A stretch of 8,775 bases of DNA from Promethearchaeota archaeon (GCA_016839385.1 JAEOUK010000432.1:1-8775), one strand, 5' to 3'; shown: positions 1 through 6,688, numbered from the stretch's first letter. Made by a program: numbers and translations. The notes: generated by a model from the sequence alone, not told the origin.

Positions 1-551
1 ACACTTCGGTTTTGTTCAAGTGGATTAGAACTTCGTATTTCTCCGCAAGTATAAAGATAAATATCATCTCCTGTAATTCCCCAGCCACTGCAATTATCAA
101 TTGTTCTCACCCATGTCTGGTTTCCTTCGAAATCCTTTTGGATCAAGAATAAACCAACATCTGTTTCAGTACCACATGTATATAGGTTTCCCGTATCACC
201 CCACTGATCCTTAATTTCTGAATTTTCATTTCCATCTAGAGCTTCAACAGAAGATATGTTATACCAGTTCCTATTTCCCCCATAATCCCATTTTAGGAGA
301 TAAGAATAATAAGGTCCAGAAGTCCAGCAAACAGTTCCTGACATAAATAAAGCTTCCGTATTACCCCAGATTGATGTTGGGTACCGTGAGTATAAACCTG
401 CATCATCATCCCACCAGCGATACCACAAATCTGGTGCATCATCCAGCAATGCTGTATTCAATGAATAAAACTCTAAATTTTTGGAATCGATACAGCCAAT
501 TAAGCAGAAAATCATAATAAGTAGAAATAGAGAAAAATACTTGCTTTTCAA
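1..551 (-). CDS. Partial lipoprotein with beta-propeller-like repeats (3' end beyond window)
   Basis: An open frame of 183 codons runs off the left edge, so the C-terminus is missing. I chose TTG (549-551) as the start: an in-frame stop lies 12 codons upstream, no ATG or GTG lies between, and GGTG sits 7 bases before it. Residues 2-4 carry two lysines, then a hydrophobic stretch (5-19) ends in a lipobox, L17-I-G-C20, so the product is probably a lipid-anchored surface protein. The mature part repeats a pattern: W-G (62, 117, 157), a short strand ending in G (Y-T-C-G at 124-127 and 167-170), then a strand shaped like L-x-K-x-D-x-x-G-N-x-x-W (about 85-96 and 136-147). Such units resemble SBBP/delta-60-like propeller blades, and more blades are expected beyond the edge. 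Ligand or enzymatic role is unknown. It diverges from the neighbouring exporter gene. The coding call is firm; the fold is inference. Confidence 0.75.
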   Translation of the reverse strand, partial: MKSKYFSLFLLIMIFCLIGCIDSKNLEFYSLNTALLDDAPDLWYRWWDDDAGLYSRYPTSIWGNTEALFMSGTVCWTSGPYYSYLLKWDYGGNRNWYNISSVEALDGNENSEIKDQWGDTGNLYTCGTETDVGLFLIQKDFEGNQTWVRTIDNCSGWGITGDDIYLYTCGEIRSSNPLEQNRS

Positions 552-590
552 TCCCAGACACCCACAATAAACAAATCGTGTAACCTATTC

Positions 591-600
591 ATAAGTATAT
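591..600 (-). promoter_or_regulatory. Possible TATA box for the lipoprotein gene
   Basis: Read on the minus strand, the stretch ATATACTTAT lies 40-49 bases before the TTG start. A transcript starting about 25 bases downstream would have a leader of roughly 15-20 bases that includes the GGTG ribosome site. The match to the archaeal TATA consensus is partial, and nothing equally good was found for the divergent exporter gene. Confidence 0.35.
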
Positions 601-692
601 CTACTCAAACAAAATAGCTTGGATTTTCTTAATCCCAATTCTTATTTTTCATTTTCACTACGTTTTTACACTAATCTCTCTATAGAAAAACC

Positions 693-1931
693 ATGGAATC
701 TCAACCAGTGGTCTCGAAGAAAATCCTATGGACTCTTATGATTATCCAATTCACCGAGATTTTAGGATATTCAATTATGATTCCCGTAATTCCGCTTCTA
801 GCTACTGATTTAAATTTAAATGAGTTCCAAATTGGACTGTTATCCAGTGTATTTAGTGTATGTCAACTAGTAGCAAGTCCCATTTTCGGAAAACTTAGTG
901 ACCGATTCGGAAGAAAACCCTTGTTATTATTTAGTCAAGTTACTACGATGACTGGATTTATATTACTGGGATTTTCAGGTTTCGCGAATTCCATATGGTT
1001 GCTGGTTGTTGCCAGAATTGTGGATGGATTGCTCGGAAGTAATATGACAGTAATTCAAGCTTCTTTAGCAGACATCTCTACTCCTGAAACTCGAACGTCA
1101 GTTTTCTCTCTCTCTTCTGGTGTGTTTGGAGCTGCATTAATATTAGGCCCTATGCTTGGAGGGGTGTTGTCTTCGCTAACGCCTTTAAAATATGCATTAC
1201 CTATGTTTCTTGCGGCAGGAATCGCATTAGTATCTATAATTCTTGTGTTCACTATTTTTCCCGAAACATATATTCATCGTCCTGGAAAAGTTTCATTGCA
1301 TTTCAATGATATCATTCCTGTAAAAGATATTATTCGATTTTCTAAAGATCGGAACACCCGTAGAAATCTATTTCTATTCTTTCTGTATACCTTTGGATTT
1401 TTTATGTTCATTCGTACCTTCATATTGATTGCAATCGATAATTTTGGTCTAACAGAACAACCTGAAATAGCTGGTTTTTACCATACATGGATTGGTATAT
1501 TGCGAGTGCTATTACAATTCTTGTTGGTTAAACGTCTTATTCAAGCATTTGGAGAAACCCGTGTTTTAGTATCGGGAATAATAAGTATGATAATTGCAAT
1601 GATAGGTTTTGCGTTTAGTCCTTTCTACTGGGTTGTTTTCATTCCTTTGACTTTTCTTGCATATGGAACAGGAACTGCCCGTCCCGTGCTTTCTAGTAGA
1701 TTAACAAATAGTGTTGGTGAAAAGGAATACGCAACAATATTAGGAATTAATAATTCCTTAACTAGTCTTAATCAAATATTTGCACCAATGTTGGGGGGAT
1801 TACTATTAGTATATGATCTTCCAGCTTTGCTTTTATCTTTATGTGCTCTGAGCTTTTTTTTCATAATAATAGTTCTTATTTTCGAAAGACGTTCCAATAA
1901 ACGAGTAGAATCTAGTACTTTGCTTGCTTAA
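693..1931 (+). CDS. Major facilitator superfamily transporter, DHA1 (TetA-like) exporter type
   Basis: The 412-residue protein has about twelve hydrophobic helices in two halves split by a polar loop at about 192-225, the usual MFS size and layout. Helix 1 (about 12-36) has the I-P-V-I-P-L-L segment typical of DHA1 proteins. MFS motif A is clear between helices 2 and 3 (G66-K-L-S-D70-R-F-G-R74-K75). R108 in helix 4 fits motif B. Motif C, diagnostic of antiporters, is at 143-157 (G-P at 152-153, G-G at 156-157). The family usually exports drugs or small metabolites in exchange for protons across the cytoplasmic membrane; the substrate cannot be told here. A second motif-A-like loop between helices 8 and 9 is degenerate. 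ATG at 693 has no SD and may be leaderless. The gene stands alone, diverging from the lipoprotein gene. Family is certain, export direction likely, substrate unknown. Confidence 0.93.
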   Translation: MESQPVVSKKILWTLMIIQFTEILGYSIMIPVIPLLATDLNLNEFQIGLLSSVFSVCQLVASPIFGKLSDRFGRKPLLLFSQVTTMTGFILLGFSGFANSIWLLVVARIVDGLLGSNMTVIQASLADISTPETRTSVFSLSSGVFGAALILGPMLGGVLSSLTPLKYALPMFLAAGIALVSIILVFTIFPETYIHRPGKVSLHFNDIIPVKDIIRFSKDRNTRRNLFLFFLYTFGFFMFIRTFILIAIDNFGLTEQPEIAGFYHTWIGILRVLLQFLLVKRLIQAFGETRVLVSGIISMIIAMIGFAFSPFYWVVFIPLTFLAYGTGTARPVLSSRLTNSVGEKEYATILGINNSLTSLNQIFAPMLGGLLLVYDLPALLLSLCALSFFFIIIVLIFERRSNKRVESSTLLA

Positions 1932-1983
1932 TCCTCCGAAATCCACACAATTTTAATCATATTCTTCTTTACAGTTCAGTATC

Positions 1984-1991
1984 TTTATATA
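1984..1991 (+). promoter_or_regulatory. Archaeal TATA box for the membrane protein gene at 2056
   Basis: TTTATATA is an exact archaeal TATA consensus in the 124-base gap after the exporter gene. Initiation about 25 bases downstream (around 2010-2017) would give a leader of about 40 bases. The predicted start falls within the inverted repeat at 2003-2019. Confidence 0.65.
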
Positions 1992-2002
1992 GAGGAACTA
2001 CC

Positions 2003-2019
2003 ATCACGATTCTTGTGAT
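2003..2019. promoter_or_regulatory. Inverted repeat at predicted transcription start (candidate operator)
   Basis: ATCAC and GTGAT are exact inverted copies around a 7-base centre, in atcacgattcttgtgat. The element lies just downstream of the TATA box at 1984-1991 and over the expected start, where a bound repressor would block initiation. It could instead be a weak hairpin at the 3' end of the exporter transcript, since T-rich sequence follows (2028-2035). The arms are short, so chance is possible. Confidence 0.3.
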
Positions 2020-2055
2020 TTGAAGTTTATTTTTTGACATGATTATGGGTAAAAA

Positions 2056-3099
2056 ATGAAAAAATTGGATAAAAGAGTCAAATGGGTTCTAGTTTCTGTG
2101 CTAATTCTCGGACTATTAGTACCGCCTGGGTTGATAATAACTCAATATTTTATAGATTTCGAATCTCCTGAGGATGTAAGTATGATAGATACAACTAGAT
2201 CAATTACTTTTAATCCCACTCCTAATTCAGAAATTCAGTTAACATATCAGATATTAGAAAACCAAAGTTTTGAACATTTCTTATACCAATTGAATTTCAC
2301 ATTTGATATTGTGAAAGGTGTAGAACCAACTTTTGAATATAACGACAGGACATTCAATTTCACACAGATTTATTTAACCATAATGGCAAATAATAAGACA
2401 AATTTTGTTTCTTTTTTCGAAATTCTTAATATGACCAAATTTTTTGTTGATGAATCACAAGTGAATCTTCATAAAGAGATTAAATCCCTTTTTCGTCTCG
2501 ATAATTTGCAAATAGGACTCCAAATTGATAAAATTTCAGACGGATTAGAAGGACCCCTCGTGAGAATTGGGAGTGGGATAAGATTATTTACAAGGGAAAA
2601 ACCAATAGTGGTGGACGATATTTACAATTTCGGTGGTATGTTGTCTTTTTGGGTTAATGAAAATTCGTATAATCTAAGCTTTCTAGTTTCTCCAGATAAT
2701 ACTTTAAATTATACGCTGAATTCCTCCATAGGTGATTTAGAGTTGTACAATGGTAATATATATATTAAAGAAATATATGAATCGGGAAGTATGGGCATTG
2801 GATCAATTTATTATCCCTACGCCCCAGGTGATCCCCAAGGAAACTATAGTATAAGCTCTTATCTGAACCTCTCACAATTTTATGAACACCTTTTATTCAG
2901 AATTAATGCAGGAATTTCTTGGGGTGGTGCAGAAATTGAATATGAAATCATTCCGTATTCTCAAATATTAGCTGAACAACTCGTAACAGAAGAAACACGC
3001 CAAAAAATTTTATGGAAATCCCTATTGAATTATTTTTTACTCGTATGTCTGATATTTGGATTGTTTTTCGGGTGCATGGTAAACTATAAGCGAGAATAG
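2056..3099 (+). CDS. Unrecognised two-helix membrane protein with large extracellular domain
   Basis: I do not recognise this 347-residue protein. A basic N-terminus (K2, K3, K6, R7, K9) precedes a hydrophobic helix at about 10-31. A polar, beta-rich region of about 290 residues follows, then a second helix at about 324-342 and a short basic tail (K345, R346). By the positive-inside rule both ends face the cytoplasm and the middle lies outside. The middle has ten N-x-S/T sequons, fitting an archaeal N-glycosylated surface protein. It has no cysteine pairs or evident catalytic motif. It has its own TATA box at 1984-1991. No good SD precedes ATG 2056, and a 6-codon out-of-frame reading frame (2039-2059) overlaps the start, so initiation may be weak or coupled. 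It converges with the acetyltransferase gene 24 bases away. Function is unknown; it may be a lineage-specific envelope protein. Confidence 0.85.
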   Translation: MKKLDKRVKWVLVSVLILGLLVPPGLIITQYFIDFESPEDVSMIDTTRSITFNPTPNSEIQLTYQILENQSFEHFLYQLNFTFDIVKGVEPTFEYNDRTFNFTQIYLTIMANNKTNFVSFFEILNMTKFFVDESQVNLHKEIKSLFRLDNLQIGLQIDKISDGLEGPLVRIGSGIRLFTREKPIVVDDIYNFGGMLSFWVNENSYNLSFLVSPDNTLNYTLNSSIGDLELYNGNIYIKEIYESGSMGIGSIYYPYAPGDPQGNYSISSYLNLSQFYEHLLFRINAGISWGGAEIEYEIIPYSQILAEQLVTEETRQKILWKSLLNYFLLVCLIFGLFFGCMVNYKRE

Positions 3100-3123
3100 C
3101 ATAGAATTTACCTCCGCACCAAA

Positions 3124-3609
3124 TTAAATCTTAATATACATTTTTTCCATAAAAGTGATAAAACCCATTTTTCTCCAGAATGATGTAGAAAGAGGATTTT
3201 TACTTGCGACTTGCACGTGAATTCTATTTATACCATTGGATGTATACCATTTTTTTATTTCATTAACTAACTTCATTCCAACATTCAAGCGTCGATATTT
3301 GTCAGTAACGCAAATATCGTATATGTTTCCGACTTCTTCCATTTTGAACACAGGAACATTTTTCTCAATTACTCCTAAAATATACCCAACTATTGATTTA
3401 GTTGATTGAACCTCAGCAATAAATACACACGCGCTGTCTTCCTTTTGACGATCAATTATAGTCGTCAGAAAAGAGCTCCATTTAGATTCTGCATCTTCTC
3501 TCGTCTCAAAAAATTCATCAAATGGTTCATGAAATAGGAACAATTCTTTCCATAATACAATAATTGACTGTTTATCCTCTTCAGTCGCCTTTCTAATGAG
3601 AATCTCCAT
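3124..3609 (-). CDS. GNAT-family N-acetyltransferase
   Basis: This 161-residue protein has the length and layout of a stand-alone GNAT enzyme, which moves the acetyl group of acetyl-CoA to an amine. The opening I-L-I-R-K-A-T-E-E-D (3-12) is the typical first strand and turn. The core strand I-Y-D-I-C-V (96-101) leads into the acetyl-CoA pyrophosphate loop (R106-R-L-N-V-G111) and helix alpha-3. Near the end, N138-P followed by F144-W and M148-G-F is the usual motif B strand and helix. The loop departs from consensus R-x-x-G-x-G: the first glycine is N109. Substrate (small amine, antibiotic or protein N-terminus) cannot be inferred. No SD precedes ATG 3609 and an A/T-rich element lies about 26 bases upstream, so the mRNA may be leaderless. 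It follows the large surface protein on the same strand, 70 bases away, with a T-run between, so it is probably transcribed separately. Confidence 0.9.
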   Translation of the reverse strand: MEILIRKATEEDKQSIIVLWKELFLFHEPFDEFFETREDAESKWSSFLTTIIDRQKEDSACVFIAEVQSTKSIVGYILGVIEKNVPVFKMEEVGNIYDICVTDKYRRLNVGMKLVNEIKKWYTSNGINRIHVQVASKNPLSTSFWRKMGFITFMEKMYIKI

Positions 3610-3630
3610 ATAAAGAAGTTGGAATAGAAG

Positions 3631-3640
3631 TTTTTATTTC
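3631..3640 (-). promoter_or_regulatory. Weak TATA-like element for the acetyltransferase gene
   Basis: On the minus strand GAAATAAAAA lies 22-31 bases upstream of the start codon. Initiation about 25 bases from it would fall at or next to the ATG, giving a leaderless transcript, which agrees with the lack of an SD. The match to the TATA consensus is imperfect. Confidence 0.3.
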
Positions 3641-3653
3641 TATTGAAAATATG

Positions 3654-3662
3654 AAAAAAAAA
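3654..3662 (-). terminator. T9 run downstream of the surface protein gene
   Basis: Nine T residues on the minus strand begin 18 bases after the TAA stop of the large surface protein. Archaeal RNA polymerase can terminate at T-runs without a hairpin, and no stem was seen here. The run separates this gene from the acetyltransferase gene on the same strand. Confidence 0.5.
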
Positions 3663-3679
3663 TGGTGATTTTTAGTTGA

Positions 3680-6643
3680 TTAACGAATGTACCGCTTTTT
3701 GACAATTAGGATAGTGCCAATTATAGAACATACACCTATCGTTAAAATTACTGGAACATTAAATCCAGGTATTGTTGGTTTAGGTGGGGCTTCTACGGTG
3801 AAGGTCACAGAATCTGAAGCTTCATTCCCATGCGAATCGTAGAACGTGATGGTGTAGATATATGTACCAGCGCTAAATCCATTCGGAATTTCATATGTGA
3901 CAGGATTTCCTGATGTCCAAGATGTGCTTTCGACTACAATACCTGTTCCCTGCAATTCAAGTATGTAATGAGATGGGAATAGGTCTGTTGCCGTCCAAGC
4001 CAGGGATTGTCCAGAATATCCCGGTTCTACGAAAATATCATCAGGAGCACTAGTAATCACTGGATCAGTATCGTCTGCTTCTACAGTTAATGTGACTACA
4101 TGATTCGCATGATTCCCAAAATCATCAGTTACATTTAGAGTGTACGTATAAACACCTTCACTAAATCCATCTGGAATAGAATAAACAATATCCGTTCCAG
4201 AACTCCATGGTATCCAATCAACAATTGTTCCCACTCCATCAAGTGTAATAGAATAGTTACAAGCATACGGATCAGTAACACCCCAGGTGAAACTCTGTCC
4301 CGTGTATCCTATTTCAACCACAAGATCACTTGCAGGATTCCCAATCATTGGACCAGTAGTGTCTTCCACTGTGAAATTCATACTGTCAGTCTGATAGTTT
4401 TCAAAATTATCAGTAATATTCATAGTGAAGGTATATGTTCCTACACCCAATCCTGTAGGTATTGTGTAGTTGATTTCAGATCCAGAAGCCCATGATAAAG
4501 GACCTTCTACGATTCCTACATCTAGTTGATCTACTGTATAGGTGAGTGGATAAGGATCCGTTCCAGTCCATGAAACGTTTAGACTTGAATACCCGTATTC
4601 CACGGTGATGTCATCAGGAATTTCAGTGAATGTAGGTTTTGTTGTATCTTCAACCGTAAAATCTACAGTATCGGTATCAGTGTTGTAATAATCATCCTGA
4701 AATGTGATGAGGTAGGTATAAGTACCAACTCCCAATCCGTCTGGAATATTATATGTAACCAGACCTCCAGATGACCACCCTGTTGGTCCTACAACAGTTC
4801 CCGTATCCAATTTTTCAATCTGATAAAAATCAGGATTTAGATCTGTTGCGGTCCAGGAAAAACTTTGTCCCGTATATCCATATTCAACGGTTAATGGAGC
4901 TGGAGTACCTGTGATTATAGGATCTGTCGAATCTACCACAGATATCGTCACCGTATCAGTATTAGGTCTTCCATACTTGTCGAGTACTTCAATTTCATAC
5001 GTATACGATCCAATTGCGAATCCATCAGGGATATTATAAGTTATAGATGAACCAGAACCCCAAGTGGTAGGCCCAGCTACGGTACCCGATCCTAAAAGTT
5101 CAACAGTATATGTATCAGGATGGTCATCAGTTGCCGTCCATGACACACTCTCTCCAGTATAATACCCATATTCAATGTTTCGATCTATTGGAGTACTTGT
5201 GAATATAGGACCGTCAGCTTCGTAATCATTACACTGAATAAATCGATATAATGCATACGGTGGATAATGTCCAGTAGCACCTGTACTTCCACTTGATGAT
5301 CCCACAGAATTTACATAATGGCTATGAGAAAATGTACTTGAAGTGGTTGAGCGTGTACCACTAGCAGTGTATACCAAAAATCCGTCTCCAATTAACGGTG
5401 CTCCTCCTACTGCAATTCCACCATACCGAGTTAAGCCATGATAATGAGAAACGGAAGTGCTACCCATAGAATGTGTGTGAGAAGGCATAGTTGAATAGCT
5501 ATGTTGATGATTTTGGGAACCTCCCAATGTTCCAATTGCTTCGCTATTTCTTCCTCTAACAAATCTACCTACTAAATTTGTTGTTCCAGATGTTCCGTCA
5601 CAAGAAGCCCATCCATAAGGAATTGAAGAAACTGACCCATCCCACATTGCAACTATTCCTTCGGGTAGTGCATCAGTAGCTGATGTACTCATTAAGAAAT
5701 CTACTGCGACATATTGAGGTAAGTTTGATTGATATGTGGTGTAACATGTCGAGCTACCAGCTGAAGGAATTGAATGGGCGTGACTGTAAGTAGATGATGC
5801 TGTAGTACCTGAAGCAACTGTTACCACATCGTATGCAACAGTTAGTAAATCATCGTCCTTAACCGTCATTGTGCCTCCATATGCACCATGATTGTGACTT
5901 CCTCCACTGTAACTCAAGCTATGTGTATGAATAGGAACCGTAGTATAAGTATGCCTGTGAGTCTCACTACCTCCTGTGGATCCAGGAATTATTGATCCCA
6001 TAAGAAAATCTCCTCGCAGATCAGGAGTACCACTAGTTCCATCACATCTAACCCAACCCGATGGAATCACTCCATTTGTGGAAATGACAATTAATCCTGC
6101 TGGGTATAATGCTGCAGTAGATATCTTCTTAATGTACGTCACTGTCTGATAGGGTGGTAGATGCGATGATGAAGCAGTATAACAAGTTGATGTCCCTGTA
6201 TAACTAACTGAATGAGAATGAGTTGGTGTATCAGAGCTTGTTCCATATAAAGAATTTGGATTAAGAGTTGTTATATCTGTTCCATCTGATCCATCTAATG
6301 CTGTAGGACCGCCACCCACATAGGTGTGACTATGAGTCACTCCAGTAGAACTTGTATAACCGTGACCATGAATGATGGGTGTTGAATATGTATGAGAATG
6401 AGTAGATGTCCCTCCAGTAGTTCCAGGTGTATCACCTGAACTTGCCCCTAATACAAATCGACCATTAAGAGTTGATACAGTCTCCCATCCTGAAGGAGGA
6501 GAACCGCCTGTCCACATGGCAATAATACCTGTTTGAGGGTACGTTGGATACGCCAAAACGGGAACAATAGGCAAAAAAAATCCCGCACCCGCTAATATTA
6601 TAATACTTACAAAAATTACACAATTTCTTTGAAATTTCCCCAT
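3680..6643 (-). CDS. Secreted surface protein: three tail-fibre Collar-like domains, five Ig-like repeats, C-terminal anchor
   Basis: The 987-residue protein starts with a signal peptide (basic residues 3-6, hydrophobic 8-30, likely cleavage near A31-Y-P). Three tandem copies of a phage short-tail-fibre/Collar-like domain follow (about 38-175, 180-321, 326-473). Copies share P-x-G-W, C-D-G-T-S-G (copies 2 and 3), L-x-G-x-F-x-x-G, T-x-G-G-S, four H-x-H motifs, and an L-P-P-Y-like end before a V-x-Y-I-type strand. Five Ig-like repeats of about 95 residues come next (479-952), each with a W-T-A-T-D-type strand and a Y-x-I-P-x-G-x-x-x-G-x-Y-T-Y signature. The tail has P959-G-F961, a helix (about 962-981) and K-K-R, as in archaeal sorted surface proteins. 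In phages such tips bind receptors, so an adhesin or ligand-binding role is inferred. Copies in non-phage secreted proteins are known, so viral origin is not proven. ATG 6643 is supported by GAGG 8 bases upstream and a TATA box. Domain calls rest on motif recognition. Confidence 0.87.
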   Translation of the reverse strand: MGKFQRNCVIFVSIIILAGAGFFLPIVPVLAYPTYPQTGIIAMWTGGSPPSGWETVSTLNGRFVLGASSGDTPGTTGGTSTHSHTYSTPIIHGHGYTSSTGVTHSHTYVGGGPTALDGSDGTDITTLNPNSLYGTSSDTPTHSHSVSYTGTSTCYTASSSHLPPYQTVTYIKKISTAALYPAGLIVISTNGVIPSGWVRCDGTSGTPDLRGDFLMGSIIPGSTGGSETHRHTYTTVPIHTHSLSYSGGSHNHGAYGGTMTVKDDDLLTVAYDVVTVASGTTASSTYSHAHSIPSAGSSTCYTTYQSNLPQYVAVDFLMSTSATDALPEGIVAMWDGSVSSIPYGWASCDGTSGTTNLVGRFVRGRNSEAIGTLGGSQNHQHSYSTMPSHTHSMGSTSVSHYHGLTRYGGIAVGGAPLIGDGFLVYTASGTRSTTSSTFSHSHYVNSVGSSSGSTGATGHYPPYALYRFIQCNDYEADGPIFTSTPIDRNIEYGYYTGESVSWTATDDHPDTYTVELLGSGTVAGPTTWGSGSSITYNIPDGFAIGSYTYEIEVLDKYGRPNTDTVTISVVDSTDPIITGTPAPLTVEYGYTGQSFSWTATDLNPDFYQIEKLDTGTVVGPTGWSSGGLVTYNIPDGLGVGTYTYLITFQDDYYNTDTDTVDFTVEDTTKPTFTEIPDDITVEYGYSSLNVSWTGTDPYPLTYTVDQLDVGIVEGPLSWASGSEINYTIPTGLGVGTYTFTMNITDNFENYQTDSMNFTVEDTTGPMIGNPASDLVVEIGYTGQSFTWGVTDPYACNYSITLDGVGTIVDWIPWSSGTDIVYSIPDGFSEGVYTYTLNVTDDFGNHANHVVTLTVEADDTDPVITSAPDDIFVEPGYSGQSLAWTATDLFPSHYILELQGTGIVVESTSWTSGNPVTYEIPNGFSAGTYIYTITFYDSHGNEASDSVTFTVEAPPKPTIPGFNVPVILTIGVCSIIGTILIVKKRYIR
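3788..5209 (-). repeat. Five tandem Ig-like (HYR/PKD-type) coding repeats
   Basis: The repeats cover residues 479-573, 574-668, 669-762, 763-857 and 858-952. The strand tryptophan recurs at 502, 597, 692, 787 and 883, and a second tryptophan at 528, 623, 718, 813 and 909, giving a period of 95-96. Each unit ends in a V-x-x-x-T-V-type strand before D-x-T-x-P, the hinge to the next unit. Such arrays usually form rigid stalks that hold a distal domain away from the membrane. Confidence 0.85.
5225..6532 (-). repeat. Three tandem Collar-like coding repeats with 12 H-x-H motifs
   Basis: The repeats encode residues 38-175, 180-321 and 326-473, with a period of 147-150 residues. H-x-H motifs start at residues 82, 92, 104 and 142 (copy 1), 229, 239, 250 and 288 (copy 2), and 379, 389, 400 and 440 (copy 3). 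Spacings are 10/12/38, 10/11/38 and 10/11/40. The closing motif is H-L-P-P-Y in copy 1, N-L-P-Q-Y in copy 2 and H-Y-P-P-Y in copy 3. Copy 1 lacks the C-D-G motif of the others. The repetition is in protein sequence; the DNA copies are too diverged to look like a recent duplication. Confidence 0.85.
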
Positions 6644-6651
6644 TATTAAAA

Positions 6652-6655
6652 CCTC
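6652..6655 (-). promoter_or_regulatory. Ribosome binding site for the surface protein gene
   Basis: GAGG on the minus strand lies 8 bases before ATG 6643. It would fall within the short leader (about 14 bases) predicted from the TATA box, and it supports the chosen start. Confidence 0.55.
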
Positions 6656-6676
6656 TTCACTAAAATGGATCTGGGC

Positions 6677-6688
6677 TTATATATATTT
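6677..6688 (-). promoter_or_regulatory. Archaeal TATA box for the surface protein gene
   Basis: The minus strand reads AAATATATATAA, a strong TATA element centred about 39 bases before the start codon. Transcription starting about 25 bases downstream would leave a short leader containing the GAGG site. The 9-base inverted repeat AAATGGATC (6663-6671) and GATCCATTT (6746-6754) flanks it. Confidence 0.65.

Noticed and set aside
1055..1252. Minus-strand open frame of 65 codons inside the exporter gene
   Set aside because: It lies wholly antisense to a convincing MFS coding region, has no recognisable protein features, and is best explained as a shadow frame.
3788..5209. Possible CRISPR or DNA-level tandem repeat in the Ig-coding part
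   Set aside because: The periodicity is about 285 bases and lies in protein sequence; the DNA copies are diverged and have no short repeat and spacer structure.
3680..6643. Idea that the Collar-like gene marks a provirus
   Set aside because: No capsid, terminase, portal, integrase or other tail gene lies in the window, and the protein has a signal peptide and membrane anchor, which phage fibres lack.
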